Positions 44,528-54,862 are shown, counted from the stretch's first letter. The stretch is DNA of 64,000 nucleotides from Candida dubliniensis CD36 (GCF_000026945.1 NC_012863.1:518501-582500), one strand, 5' to 3'. Made by a program: numbers and translations. The notes: generated by a model from the letters alone, not told the origin.

Positions 44528-44872
44528 TCATATATATTTCTTGTAGTCTGCCTCTATTTTATCTTCGACCAACTTTTCGTTGATATATTTGATCAATTTT
44601 GAACTTAGTCCTGCATTGGCAATCAACGTCCCAGGTCCATAGACTATGTTGTTGAGAAGGTTACCATATGGTTGGTACATCATAACTTGCACAGCCCACA
44701 CCAAATGATACAACAATATGAGGAAAATGAGTACAGTCAAAAATGTCAAGATAGATGCATTCACCACTCTGGACTTGGAGATCTGTTCGTGGGTAGCTTT
44801 TCGGGTGGTTCTTTGTGTTGACATTGAGGTGTGTGTTGGGATAATGTCTGTAGGAGAAGATGAAGGGGGCAA
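44528..44872 (-). CDS. 114-aa single-span membrane protein, copy B
   Basis: The deduced protein is identical to that at 25614-25958 (soluble N-terminus, one hydrophobic helix at about 41-68, charged C-terminal helix). The alternative start Met17 lies at 44824. Its stop is 13 bp from the arm end, convergent with SLX4. The family is unknown. Confidence 0.6.
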   Translation of the reverse strand: MPPSSSPTDIIPTHTSMSTQRTTRKATHEQISKSRVVNASILTFLTVLIFLILLYHLVWAVQVMMYQPYGNLLNNIVYGPGTLIANAGLSSKLIKYINEKLVEDKIEADYKKYI

Positions 44873-45272
44873 AGTGTGTCAAATTTTCCAGTCTCATACC
44901 AAGCAAAATCAACGCGTAATCAAGAACTACCTGGGGTATTGCCTTAACAAAGAGTACAAGACATTTCGTTTATCCTCTAATAGCTAGACATATTCTACTG
45001 CTTAGCACATTTGTGGAGAGGTACCATCAACAATCATTAGACAAGACATGGTATAGCTTCCTAAGAAATATGGCTTTACCCGGTTTTGACACACTCTTTT
45101 TTTTTTTTTCCGAGTCCCGGTTTTGTTTTCCTGGCTTATAAACTTGTGACCTTTATAAACTTTTCTGGAACCCTTGAATTCTTCAGTTACACATCATTGC
45201 AACCAAATAGTTTTTTTCCTATCGACCTTTAAATAACAAAATTCAATTCCTACAATCAACGAATCTTGCACC
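44873..45272. promoter_or_regulatory. bidirectional promoter in arm B with MCB element
   Basis: This is the counterpart of 25214-25613. The ACGCGT box is kept at 44912-44917 and the 13-nt homopolymer has the same length as in arm A. At least one substitution is visible (C at 45190 against the arm A equivalent). Confidence 0.55.
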
Positions 45273-47087
45273 ATGCAATCAGTGTATCCCAATCACACAA
45301 GTCTACATATAGAGCCCAGCTACTACGACAATGGGGTTCCAGTGTTCAAACCGACCATGCACGAGTTTCGGGACTTTTACAACTTCAACAAGGCAATCAA
45401 CAAATACGGAATGGAGTCGGGCATAGTCAAAGTGATCCCTCCTACCCAATGGGTGCTGCGAGTGCAGAAATGTTACACCGAGAGCAATTTGGGGCAAGTG
45501 TCCATTCAGAACCCGATAGTGCAGAGCATCAACACGAATGCGCCAGGGATATACCAACTGCAGAATATAGAGCGATACAAAAAGTATTCCATATTCCAAT
45601 GGCGGGAAATGGCCAAGACACGCCAGCCGCCACGACGGAAGCAGAGGAGCGACAAGCCAGAAGTTGGGCATGGGCATGCGAAACGCATTCCCTTCTACAA
45701 CATCAACACGAGTGAGTACACTGATGAACGATGTAAGGAACTTGAGACTAATTACTGGAGGTCATTGTCGTACTCGGAGCCGATGTATGGAGCAGACACT
45801 ATGGGGACTGTTTTCGACAAGTCGATGACGGTGTGGAATGTGGCACATCTACCGAACTTGCTTGATCTAATGGAGGAGAAACTACCAGGGGTGAACCAGG
45901 CATATTTGTATGCGGGGTTGTGGAAGGCGTCGTTTGCATGGCACTTGGAAGACCAAGACTTGTATCTGATAAATTATTTACACTTTGGAGCACCGAAACA
46001 ATGGTACCTGATACCACAAAGCCAGCACAAAGAGTTTTATGCATTGATGGTTGATCTATTCCGGGATGAGTTCAAGCAGTGCAGTGAATTTCTTAGACAC
46101 AAAACGTTTATGGTGTCGCCTGTATATCTTGAAAAACATGGTATTAAAGTGAACCACACGATACACCGAGAGGGCGAGTTCATGATCACGTACCCGTATG
46201 GGTACCATGCCGGGTTCAACTACGACTACAACTTGGCGGAGTCGGTGAACTTTGCGTTGGACGATTGGTTTGAGTTTGGGAAACGTACCGAAAAGTGTGA
46301 ATGCATTAATGATTCTGTTGGGATAAATGTCAAACATTTGTGGGAAAAGTACTATGGCACCAAGTATGAGACAGCAAAAGAGGAAGAAGAAGGGCGTGGC
46401 AATAGATTCTCATCCGACTCTGATGGTTCAATAGAAGTGGTCAAGGTGGAGAAGATCCAACGCAAGTGCCGCAAGAGGAAACAAGACAATGCCGACCCTG
46501 CAAATACGAGGAGACCACACAAACAACCAGAAATCATCCCTCGTGAATGTGAGCTTTGTCCCAACACACTTCAACAAACAAAATACTCCCATTCATCCTT
46601 GTTTGAATTGTTGGAAGCTGATGTGAATGGTGCAACACCTAGGACAGCACGTCGAGTGCATAAAATATGTGCCAGTATGTTTCCCCATCAACTCAAGTGC
46701 AACTGCAAAACCAACACAGTGCATGGGTTAGACAATATTACAAAGAACCAGAAGAAACTACGCTGTGGTGTTTGTCGTCAAAGCAACATGGGTGCATGCT
46801 TCCAATGCAGCTACGAGAAATGCACCCGAGCATTCCATGGAACTTGTGGATTGGTCGATGGTGTACAGTACGATTTCAACTCAGGAGAAGCATTCTGTAA
46901 ATTCCACTGTCAATCCTCCACATCACCAGAATTTAGAGTTGGGATGTATGTGCAGTTTTTGTTCAACCACAGAGTATATTTTGGCCAATTAGTCAGTTTA
47001 GGTGAAGGGGATGTAGAAATTGAGGTGTATCCTTCTGCTAAAGATGTTATTGAAATACCAATGACAAGTATAATTAATGTTGTATAA
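45273..47087 (+). CDS. JmjN/JmjC/PHD/Tudor-like histone lysine demethylase (KDM4 type), copy B
   Basis: This 604-aa protein has the same domain order as copy A, with H224, E226, H312, Y172, N234 and K242 all kept. It differs from copy A at I185M, R271S, A284V, K340E, H406N, V407A, L552P and I592V (A to B). The Leu-to-Pro change at 552 is just before the Tudor-like segment, and 271 and 284 lie inside the JmjC domain. Codons CTG at 45966 and 46008 occupy positions that are Ser in KDM4 enzymes. Both copies look functional. Confidence 0.9.
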   Translation: MQSVYPNHTSLHIEPSYYDNGVPVFKPTMHEFRDFYNFNKAINKYGMESGIVKVIPPTQWVLRVQKCYTESNLGQVSIQNPIVQSINTNAPGIYQLQNIERYKKYSIFQWREMAKTRQPPRRKQRSDKPEVGHGHAKRIPFYNINTSEYTDERCKELETNYWRSLSYSEPMYGADTMGTVFDKSMTVWNVAHLPNLLDLMEEKLPGVNQAYLYAGLWKASFAWHLEDQDLYLINYLHFGAPKQWYLIPQSQHKEFYALMVDLFRDEFKQCSEFLRHKTFMVSPVYLEKHGIKVNHTIHREGEFMITYPYGYHAGFNYDYNLAESVNFALDDWFEFGKRTEKCECINDSVGINVKHLWEKYYGTKYETAKEEEEGRGNRFSSDSDGSIEVVKVEKIQRKCRKRKQDNADPANTRRPHKQPEIIPRECELCPNTLQQTKYSHSSLFELLEADVNGATPRTARRVHKICASMFPHQLKCNCKTNTVHGLDNITKNQKKLRCGVCRQSNMGACFQCSYEKCTRAFHGTCGLVDGVQYDFNSGEAFCKFHCQSSTSPEFRVGMYVQFLFNHRVYFGQLVSLGEGDVEIEVYPSAKDVIEIPMTSIINVV

Positions 47088-47277
47088 TTAAGTAGGTGCT
47101 GTGTAAAGAGAGAGAAGTATTATCAAATGAAATGTGTATTGACTTTCAAGTTTTCTACGCGATTTGTTGTTGTTGTTGTTGCAAGTTCAGACAGATTTTT
47201 TTTTTTTTTTCCCCCTTTGCCTCTTTGATATTTTTGTCTTTTGTTTTGATGTTATTATATTTAATTTCTTCAATGAC

Positions 47278-49083
47278 ATGGCACCACCGAGGAGGAAGAA
47301 ACCCAAGTATGAACCGGTAGATATAAACTCATCTTTTGATGAAATTTCATCGGATTCACAGGGTTCATCATTTTTTGAACATTGGTCAATCCAACCAAGT
47401 CCAGTTAAGAAATCAGAAACCATTAATAATAATCAACAATGGATAGATAAATATCGACCGAAAACCATCAATGATATTTGTATTAATCCAACTAAACTAA
47501 AACAAGTTAAAGATTCCATGATGAAAATGATTAATAAAACTTCAAATACTAGAGTATTGATACTTTCTGGACCTAGTGGTTCATCAAAATCCACTACTGT
47601 GAAATTATTAGCTGAAGAATTGATAATTGTACGTGATGCCTTTGATTCTATTGTAATTGAATATAATGAACTGGAGGATTTTGGGAATTTTTTACAAGAT
47701 TGTCGATATAAATCCAAAAATGTGATATTAGTGGAAGAATTACCAAATATATATCATTTAGAAACTTTAAAGAAATTTCGAGATGCAATTAAGCATTGGA
47801 TATATCAAGATGATAATGGATTTTCATTACCACCTTTAATAATATGTTTAACTGAGATTGAATATGATTCTAATGATCTTAGAATTAGTTATAATATTGA
47901 AAATAATTTGACAGTAGATACATTATTGGGTAAAGAAATTATAGGATTAAATCAAGTGGAAATTATTAAATTTAATAGTATTGCCAATCGATTTTTGAAA
48001 CCAACAATAAATAAAATAATTAAACAAGAAGGAATTTTAAAAATTATTAATCAACAAGTATTGATGAGATTTTTAGATGAGATTTTCCAAATTGGAGATA
48101 TTCGATCCATTATATTTAATCTTGAAATGTGGATTAAGAATGTTAAACAATTTTCAAGTAAACAAAAAATTTCTATTGATTCATTTATGCGAGAGAATTC
48201 GATTAATTTGTTTCATGCCATAGGTAAAATAATTTATTCCAGTTCCAAAGTGAATATAAGACGACTGAAAACTAGTAATAATAATAATAATAATAATGAG
48301 GAGGAGGAGAAGGAGGAGGAGGAAGAGGGTGAACGTTTAGATAAAGACGATATAGATTATCAATCAATAGAACAAGTGTTACAACTGTTTCCAGAGAAAA
48401 ATATGGATTTATTGAATTTATCATTACTAGAGAACTATCATATTTATCAAGATTCTAATTATGATTTGGAATTAGCGAGTAATATAGTTGATGATTTAAG
48501 TGTTAATGATATTATTAAACTTGGTGATATAGGTCTAAGGTCTACTAGGATAAATTTAAGCAAGGCAAAAAATTTATCAAGCAAACGATTTAAATCGATG
48601 CCTTCGTCAAAATTGAAAATGAAGTTTCCTCGACATTTAAAAATGATTAAAATTATGAATAAAACTAAGAATCAAATCAATTCTTATCGTCGATATCTTA
48701 ATCCACAAATATCATTTGAAGATTTAAATTTAATTGATGGATATTATATGCCGATAATTTATAATACTCAGAAACAAACAAAGTTTAGATATAATCGATT
48801 AGGTGGTAAATTTCAAGAAGTTTATGCAGATGATAAAATTCCCATTGATGAAGGAGAGATAATTTATGAATATGATCAATTTGAAATTGATATTAAAAAT
48901 AAAATAAATCTTGATCTGGATATGAAATATTCACAAGCAATCAATGAAGATATAGATAATATGAGTGATCCTATAGAAACAGATGATGATCTTGAAGATG
49001 TAAGAGATATAACGAATAATGAATCGGATGCATTTCTGAGTGATTCCGAATTGGAATTACTTTTAACACAAGGTAAAGTCTGA
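47278..49083 (+). CDS. RAD24: DNA-damage checkpoint clamp loader Rad24 (Rad17 homologue)
   Basis: The start is set at the ATG at 47278 (601 aa). The frame is open to an ATG at 47164, but that adds 38 residues of Leu/Phe encoded by T-rich leader. N-terminal WIDKYRPKTINDI is RFC/Rad17-like, followed by Walker A GPSGSSKST (98-106) and a Walker B-like VILVEELPN (149-157). An Asn/Glu low-complexity run lies near residues 335-355. The C-terminus is acidic. Rad24 with Rfc2-5 loads the 9-1-1 clamp at damaged DNA to activate Mec1/ATR. ACGCG at 47157-47161 lies 117 bp before the ATG. Confidence 0.88.
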   Translation: MAPPRRKKPKYEPVDINSSFDEISSDSQGSSFFEHWSIQPSPVKKSETINNNQQWIDKYRPKTINDICINPTKLKQVKDSMMKMINKTSNTRVLILSGPSGSSKSTTVKLLAEELIIVRDAFDSIVIEYNELEDFGNFLQDCRYKSKNVILVEELPNIYHLETLKKFRDAIKHWIYQDDNGFSLPPLIICLTEIEYDSNDLRISYNIENNLTVDTLLGKEIIGLNQVEIIKFNSIANRFLKPTINKIIKQEGILKIINQQVLMRFLDEIFQIGDIRSIIFNLEMWIKNVKQFSSKQKISIDSFMRENSINLFHAIGKIIYSSSKVNIRRLKTSNNNNNNNEEEEKEEEEEGERLDKDDIDYQSIEQVLQLFPEKNMDLLNLSLLENYHIYQDSNYDLELASNIVDDLSVNDIIKLGDIGLRSTRINLSKAKNLSSKRFKSMPSSKLKMKFPRHLKMIKIMNKTKNQINSYRRYLNPQISFEDLNLIDGYYMPIIYNTQKQTKFRYNRLGGKFQEVYADDKIPIDEGEIIYEYDQFEIDIKNKINLDLDMKYSQAINEDIDNMSDPIETDDDLEDVRDITNNESDAFLSDSELELLLTQGKV

Positions 49084-49286
49084 GTTCAAAATAAATGTAA
49101 TTAAATAAATACAACTTAATATGTATTATGTATTAACACAACATCTTTCTTTTTCCTTTTTTTTTCTTTTTTTATTTTCAAGAAAGAAAATAAAAAAACT
49201 AGTAACACACATATATATATATAGCACTCAAGTAAATTATACAAACAATAATATCCCAAAAAAAAAAAAAGAGACATTATTAATAA

Positions 49287-50069
49287 TCAAGCTTCCAAAG
49301 CATGTTCGAAAAATTTCTCATCATCTTCAATACTTTCTTTAATGATATCTAAACCACCTTGGAATTCACCATTAATATATAATTGAGGGAAAGTTGGCCA
49401 ATCACTAAATTTTTTCAATCCTTGTCTAACTGAATCATCTTTTAAAATATCGAAAAATCCAAATCTAACTTGATGTTCTCTTAAAATTGCTACTAATTGA
49501 CGAGAAAATCCACATTGTGGTGAAGAAGGAGATCCTTTCATAAATAACATAATTGGTGCTGCTTTAGTTAATTTATTTAATCGTTCATTTAATGCTTCCT
49601 CTGATTCCTCCACTTCAGTAGTATTAATGTTGTTGTTGTTGTTGTTATTATTATTGGTATTGGTGGTGGTTGTATTGTTGCTATTGTTATTGATTGATCC
49701 TTGAATATTATCATTATTAATGCTGGTACTATTGCTATTATTTGAAAATTGATTTAATGCTTGAATAAATTCTTTAGGATCAGCTCCTGATAATTCTTTC
49801 AATATGGTTTGATTACGAATTAATATGAAATAAGGAACGGCACTAACTTCAAAAATTTCACTAATTTCCAGTAATTCATCAGCATTTATACTTAAAAAAA
49901 TTATTGAATTATCGGATTCTTTAGAATCAGCTAATGTTTTGAATACTTGATTCATGGTTTTACAAGGTCCTGCCCATGGTGTATGGAAATAAAGTGCAAT
50001 CAATTTGGATGGATCGGCTTTAGTCAATTCAGTAAATTGTTGTTCTGATTCAATTTCAATAACTCCCAT
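49287..50069 (-). CDS. GRX3: multidomain monothiol glutaredoxin Grx3/Grx4
   Basis: This 260-aa protein has a thioredoxin-like domain (about 1-107) with WAGPCK (32-37) in place of the usual WCGPC. An Asn/Thr-rich linker (about 108-150) follows, then a glutaredoxin domain (about 160-258) with the monothiol active site CGFS (186-189) and [16 protein letters not shown]. These proteins bind a [2Fe-2S] cluster with glutathione and pass iron status to regulators; in C. albicans Grx3 is linked to iron homeostasis through the GATA repressor Sfu1. A TCACGTGA box lies about 232 bp upstream. It is cytosolic and nuclear. Confidence 0.92.
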   Translation of the reverse strand: MGVIEIESEQQFTELTKADPSKLIALYFHTPWAGPCKTMNQVFKTLADSKESDNSIIFLSINADELLEISEIFEVSAVPYFILIRNQTILKELSGADPKEFIQALNQFSNNSNSTSINNDNIQGSINNNSNNTTTTNTNNNNNNNNNINTTEVEESEEALNERLNKLTKAAPIMLFMKGSPSSPQCGFSRQLVAILREHQVRFGFFDILKDDSVRQGLKKFSDWPTFPQLYINGEFQGGLDIIKESIEDDEKFFEHALEA

Positions 50070-50495
50070 TGTAGATTTAGTCTATGTATTTTGTTAGTTT
50101 ATAAGTGGTATTTGAATATTAAAGCCACACACACACACACACACACAACCAAGTTTGATTGATGAGATAGATAATCACTTTAATTTTTTTGTTGGCTGGA
50201 ATTGACTTTACAATAAGAAGAAAAGAAAAAAAAGAATAGAAAAATTTTTGATGAAAAAAAAAAAAAAAAAAAAATTAAGCCATAGCTTTTTTAGAGTACG
50301 TCACGTGATGTGTTGTAAGAAAGAGAGAGAGAGATAGAGAGAAATAATGTCACAGAGTTATCAAAAGTTGACCATCGCTACCGAGTTTAAAATATGTTTT
50401 TGACTAAGTTTATGGGTTTACAAAAAAACATGCAAATTTATATTGAGAATATATATAATTTTTTAAATGCCAATAAATTCTATTAAATATCAATA
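50070..50495. promoter_or_regulatory. GRX3 upstream region
   Basis: This 426-bp spacer has a CA repeat (about 50127-50147), an A tract (about 50254-50274), TCACGTGA at 50301-50308 and a GA repeat (about 50322-50342). No gene is seen. Confidence 0.5.
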
Positions 50496-51458
50496 CTATA
50501 AAACTCTAGGAGACATGGGACCTCCATTTCCTACATAAGTCTGATTATCATCGATTTCTGAAAATGAATTACCTTCTCTTGCATCTTTCATCCATTGACT
50601 TTCATAATCGTCGTTGGCTTTATTTTTATTATTATTATTATTATTATAATTGATATTACCATGATATTGGACATAACGAGGATACCTATCAGGATGTTTA
50701 AATCTATATTTTCTTAAAGCACTAGGCAACAAATCCATTGACCACATTACCAATAATAATCCATACCAAAATGAAATTAACCATTCAAAAACTGCTGATT
50801 TAGAATTTTGACCGGTTTTCATGTATATTCCAAAACAAATGGCAAATGCTACTGCAGCAAATAACCATATTAATTTCATCATGAATGAAACAAAATATAA
50901 ATTGGCGTATTTAGAAGTACCAAATACCACTTGATCATGAACTGGATCTAATTTAGAAGGATGAGTACCAAATATGAAAGAAATGGCAAAATCACAAACA
51001 CATGCTAAGAAACAAAAGGCAATAAACACACCAACCATAGAAATATGTACTGGATGGAAATTTTTGGTATTAAATATGGCAACAAATAAAATCCCCAATT
51101 GTCCAATAGTAGCACAAATTATACTGGCAATGGCTAAACGTGGTTGATGTTTAGAAATATATGGTTGGATTTTACCTGATTTATAACGTAAATAAGCACC
51201 CATAATTAATGTCCCAACAAAGAAAATTGCTTGGAAACCAGTACAAGAGATAAATAATGGTTGAAGATTAGTGGCACCAATATCGGAAATATATACTGGA
51301 TTTTGATATTTCCCATTCATGAATGAATAAATTGGTCTACCTTGGGCACCCCAACATGATAACATGGCAATTAACATCCCCCACCATACTATTAGTGCTA
51401 TTATCGGTATGAGATAATAATGTATCACTTGGAAACGAATAAGTGGTTTTGATGACAT
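50496..51458 (-). CDS. Frag1/DRAM/Sfk1-family six-span membrane protein
   Basis: This 320-aa protein has six predicted spans: about 13-35, 64-90, 104-128, 136-162, 184-210 and 222-245. The first luminal/external loop contains the family hallmark VYISDIGAT. The C-terminal tail is cytosolic, with an Asn run (about 273-279). The family includes S. cerevisiae Sfk1, a plasma-membrane protein that supports the PI4-kinase Stt4 and phospholipid asymmetry, and human DRAM and TMEM150 proteins. Plasma-membrane location is inferred. Its promoter faces the 12.5-kb gene-free region. Confidence 0.8.
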   Translation of the reverse strand: MSSKPLIRFQVIHYYLIPIIALIVWWGMLIAMLSCWGAQGRPIYSFMNGKYQNPVYISDIGATNLQPLFISCTGFQAIFFVGTLIMGAYLRYKSGKIQPYISKHQPRLAIASIICATIGQLGILFVAIFNTKNFHPVHISMVGVFIAFCFLACVCDFAISFIFGTHPSKLDPVHDQVVFGTSKYANLYFVSFMMKLIWLFAAVAFAICFGIYMKTGQNSKSAVFEWLISFWYGLLLVMWSMDLLPSALRKYRFKHPDRYPRYVQYHGNINYNNNNNNKNKANDDYESQWMKDAREGNSFSEIDDNQTYVGNGGPMSPRVL

Positions 51459-52949
51459 ATTTGAAAGCTAATGTTATAAAAAAAAAAAGAAAAAAAATGA
51501 TGAATGGATTATTTGCAACTTCTGATGTTCTCAGTTAATAATAAAAGAAAAGAAAAGAAAAACCAGAAAATTCTTGAAATGTAATTAAATGGAGAAAGGA
51601 TTGATCAATAGTGGTGGTATAAAATAAATAAATAAATATAAGGTACCTTCCTTAGTTTTTAATATATATATATAAAATCAATAAGACAATATGTTTTGTA
51701 AATAAAGAAGGTTTTTTTTTTTTTGGGGGGGTGGGAGAAGAAGGATGGTTTGATTACTTTATGAAAGCCTTGTTTGTTTTGTTTTACTTTTACTTTTACT
51801 TAGCCTTGTAATGACTTTTGCCGATTTTTCAAAGATCATCGCTCAATAAATCAATCATTTGAAATTTAGCAAGCAAGCAACCAAGTAAGCAAGTGAGCAA
51901 GTGAGCAAGTAAGTAAGTAAGCAATCATGAAATTTCAATTTAATAAGAGAATTGTTATTTCGGAATTAAACCGAAAAACAAGGGTAGTGCGGGAATGAAA
52001 AAAAAAAAAAAAAAAAAAAAAAACAGAAATCAAGACCTGATTTGTGGCGATGCGTCAAATCTTTTTTAAACATTTTTCATTTTCTTGCTATGAATTTCAT
52101 TCAAATTAACAGCAATAACAGTAACCCCGTTAGCGTAATCTTAGTCATTCATTACTTTCTATCTGCTACATCTTACTTAAGCTCATATACATAGATATAT
52201 AGTCCTATAAAGAAACACTTTCTACCATCATGTTTTGTTTTTCATTTTAAGCCAGCCATGATTCAAAGAGAAACCACCACGCAATATTGTTAATATTGGT
52301 GAATTGGAAAAATGTTCATTGGCTTATAAAAGAAAATTCTGGGTACTATTGTGTGGTTTTTCTGTTCCGACTTAGCGAGCCGGGTATTGGTATCATCACT
52401 TTGTCAGATTTTTATATCCAGCACATCGTCAACAATAACAATAACAACCAACAACCAACAACGCCCCCCCCCCCTGGCAATTGTCACGCGACACAACAAG
52501 CTTGAATTTTAAATTTTTTTTTGGTTTTGGTTTTGTTTGTGTCGGCTAAAGAAAAAAAAAAAGGATATAATTTTTTTGAACACAATACACGCCATGACAT
52601 CACCGGAACAACAACAACAACAACAACAACAACTATTTCAATCTTCAACGGCTTTATTTCTTTATTTTATTTCTTTATTTATTTTTTTTTTTTTTTTTTT
52701 TTGTAAAGCGTAGTTAGTTAATAAGACTAGACCAAATTATAACCTAGATGAGACAAGGTTATGACGTTATTAGAAACTTTGAGAAAACTAGATTGATAAT
52801 TAACCAATGACAATGAATTAAGCAGAAAAATGAATATTGTTGTAATTGTTGTAATATTTGGCGGTGGGTGGGCTATTTCATTTTCCAATATCCATAATAA
52901 AGTGATGAAAATCTAATTTATCATAATCTAAACAATAACAACACACCCA

Positions 52950-53015
52950 TTCAAGTTCAAGTTCAAGTTCAAGTTCAAGTTCAGTTTTAATTTTAGGCTA
53001 GGCTAGGCTAGGCTA
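52950..53015. repeat. adjacent TTCAAG and GGCTA arrays
   Basis: Five TTCAAG units (52950-52979, plus a partial) are followed after a short gap by four GGCTA units (52996-53015). Confidence 0.85.
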
Positions 53016-53565
53016 AGAAATATTATTTTTTTTTTAAAAAAATAAAAAAAAAAAATAAAAAAGAAAATTTTAAAATTTTAATGTTTATATTAGTGTTGTT
53101 AGGAATCGTCAGAATTGTAGAGAAATTGTATTACAATGTTACATTAAATATTCTTCTCTTGCCAAACCATATTGCGGGTGAAGGGGGAGGGAGGAGATAT
53201 TTCCAATGAAAAACTAAAATTGTTGATCAATTTCAATTCAAACAAAACCCAATGATGATGATGATGATGATGATGTTTGAGATATCAAGTAGAGTAAATA
53301 TTTAAAAACAACAACAACAAAAAAAAAAAAAAAAAATTACTATTGTATTGTGTGTTGAAGATTGATGAAATTCATGATTAATTTTCTTTTAATTTTAGTA
53401 GAACTATTGAAACAAAATAAAATAAAATAAAATAAAAAAAAAAAAATCCAAAAAAACAATCCCAGTATTTCTTTTATTTGCTCATAAACGTTTTGGTAAT
53501 TGTTGTTGTCGGATATAATGTAACCAGAAATGAATTAAAACAAACTCTTAGTGTAGTTAGAGCAA

Positions 53566-53617
53566 GGATATGGATGCGGATATGGATATGGATATGGATA
53601 TGGATATGGATATGGAT
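53566..53617. repeat. hexanucleotide GGATAT array
   Basis: About eight and a half GGATAT units, the second of which is changed to GGATGC. Confidence 0.88.
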
Positions 53618-54137
53618 TTGATGCCGTTACACATTCTCTAACAATAAAGAGAAAACGGAATTAATACCTAATACGAAATTTTATAAAATATGTTAGGTAG
53701 ATAAACAACAACAACAACAAAGAATTGCACGGACGGAATTGTTAGTTCCAAATTTCATGATCAGATAGAAAAAGCAAAGACTAAAATGGGTTAACATTTT
53801 GTGTATATACTTTGCTTGAGTAATAATGAAGTATAATAAATGCTAGAAAGAGAAAGAGAAACAAAGACATATAAAATTCCAGTATAACTGGCACCCAAAT
53901 AAGTAAGTAAGTAAGTAAGAAAGCAAGCAAGCACCAACAACAACAACAACAATAAAATGCAAGGTTTGGATAATTTGAAAAACTTGAAACTTGAAATTAA
54001 ATAAATAAAAACAATAGAGGGAAAAAGAATTATGATGATCATGATGATGATGATGATAAAGAAATAGTATAAAAAAAAAGTTCTTTTTTTCTTTATGGAT
54101 GATTTTTAGTAAAAAGAAATACATAGAAGGTTTTTTT

Positions 54138-54170
54138 TAGATTAGTTTAGATTAGTTTAGATTAGTTTAG
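54138..54170. repeat. decanucleotide ATTAGTTTAG array
   Basis: Three perfect 10-bp units with partial flanking units. Confidence 0.75.
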
Positions 54171-54806
54171 TTTATACATACATTTAAATGAATCTGTTCA
54201 ACTGCCAATTCTTTTAAAAAAATTGGTGTAGTAACAAAATCTTACACAACAACAACGACAACACCAACAACTTCCTTAAAACACAAAATAGAAATAAATA
54301 AATAAATAAAGATGTGAATTTCATAAGTCATAAGTGTGTATATGTGTGTGTGTGTGTGGGTGTGTACAGACATTTTCAATCAAGAACAAGGAATATTGTT
54401 TAATATTTGTTACGGTAAATGCATGATGTTTTATAACAAGTTTTCCCTTTCCTTTCATTTCGTTTCCGTTTTTCTATAAGTTGCCAATCTGCCACCACCA
54501 CCACACACAGATGCAAGCAGACAGACAGGCAGACAGGCAGAGGCATTCAGGTGGGTTGAGTTAATATTATTGGCTTTTGTTAACAATTGTTGAAAGTCTT
54601 GTATTCATTTTTTTTTTTTTTTTTTTTTTTTTTTTGCAGTCATAATAATAATAGTAATAATAATAATAATTACTTCAACATTACAAGCAGTATATTCCAT
54701 TTGAAAAAAGCATGACATCAAATATTAAATGTGAATATATTCTATGGCCATCTCAACTTTTGATTCGTTGATTTGTACTTTTTATTAGATCTCCATTTTT
54801 GTACAA

Positions 54807-54862
54807 GAACGTCTGAACGTCTGAACGTCTGAACATCTGAACGTCTGAACGTCTGAACGTCT
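54807..54862. repeat. octanucleotide GAACGTCT array
   Basis: Seven 8-bp units; the fourth carries one change (GAACATCT). The array is GC-richer than its surroundings. Confidence 0.92.

Larger units (their letters stand above)
44515..47130 (-). repeat. inverted-repeat arm B (2,616 bp)
   Basis: This is the reverse complement of 23356-25971, with the same length and scattered substitutions. Its outer end (47130) is about 150 bp before RAD24 and its inner end (44515) is just past SLX4. Confidence 0.95.

Noticed and set aside
47164..47277. Upstream in-frame ATG for RAD24
   Set aside because: It adds 38 Leu/Phe-rich residues from T-rich leader DNA. The ATG at 47278 starts a typical MAPPRRKK terminus.
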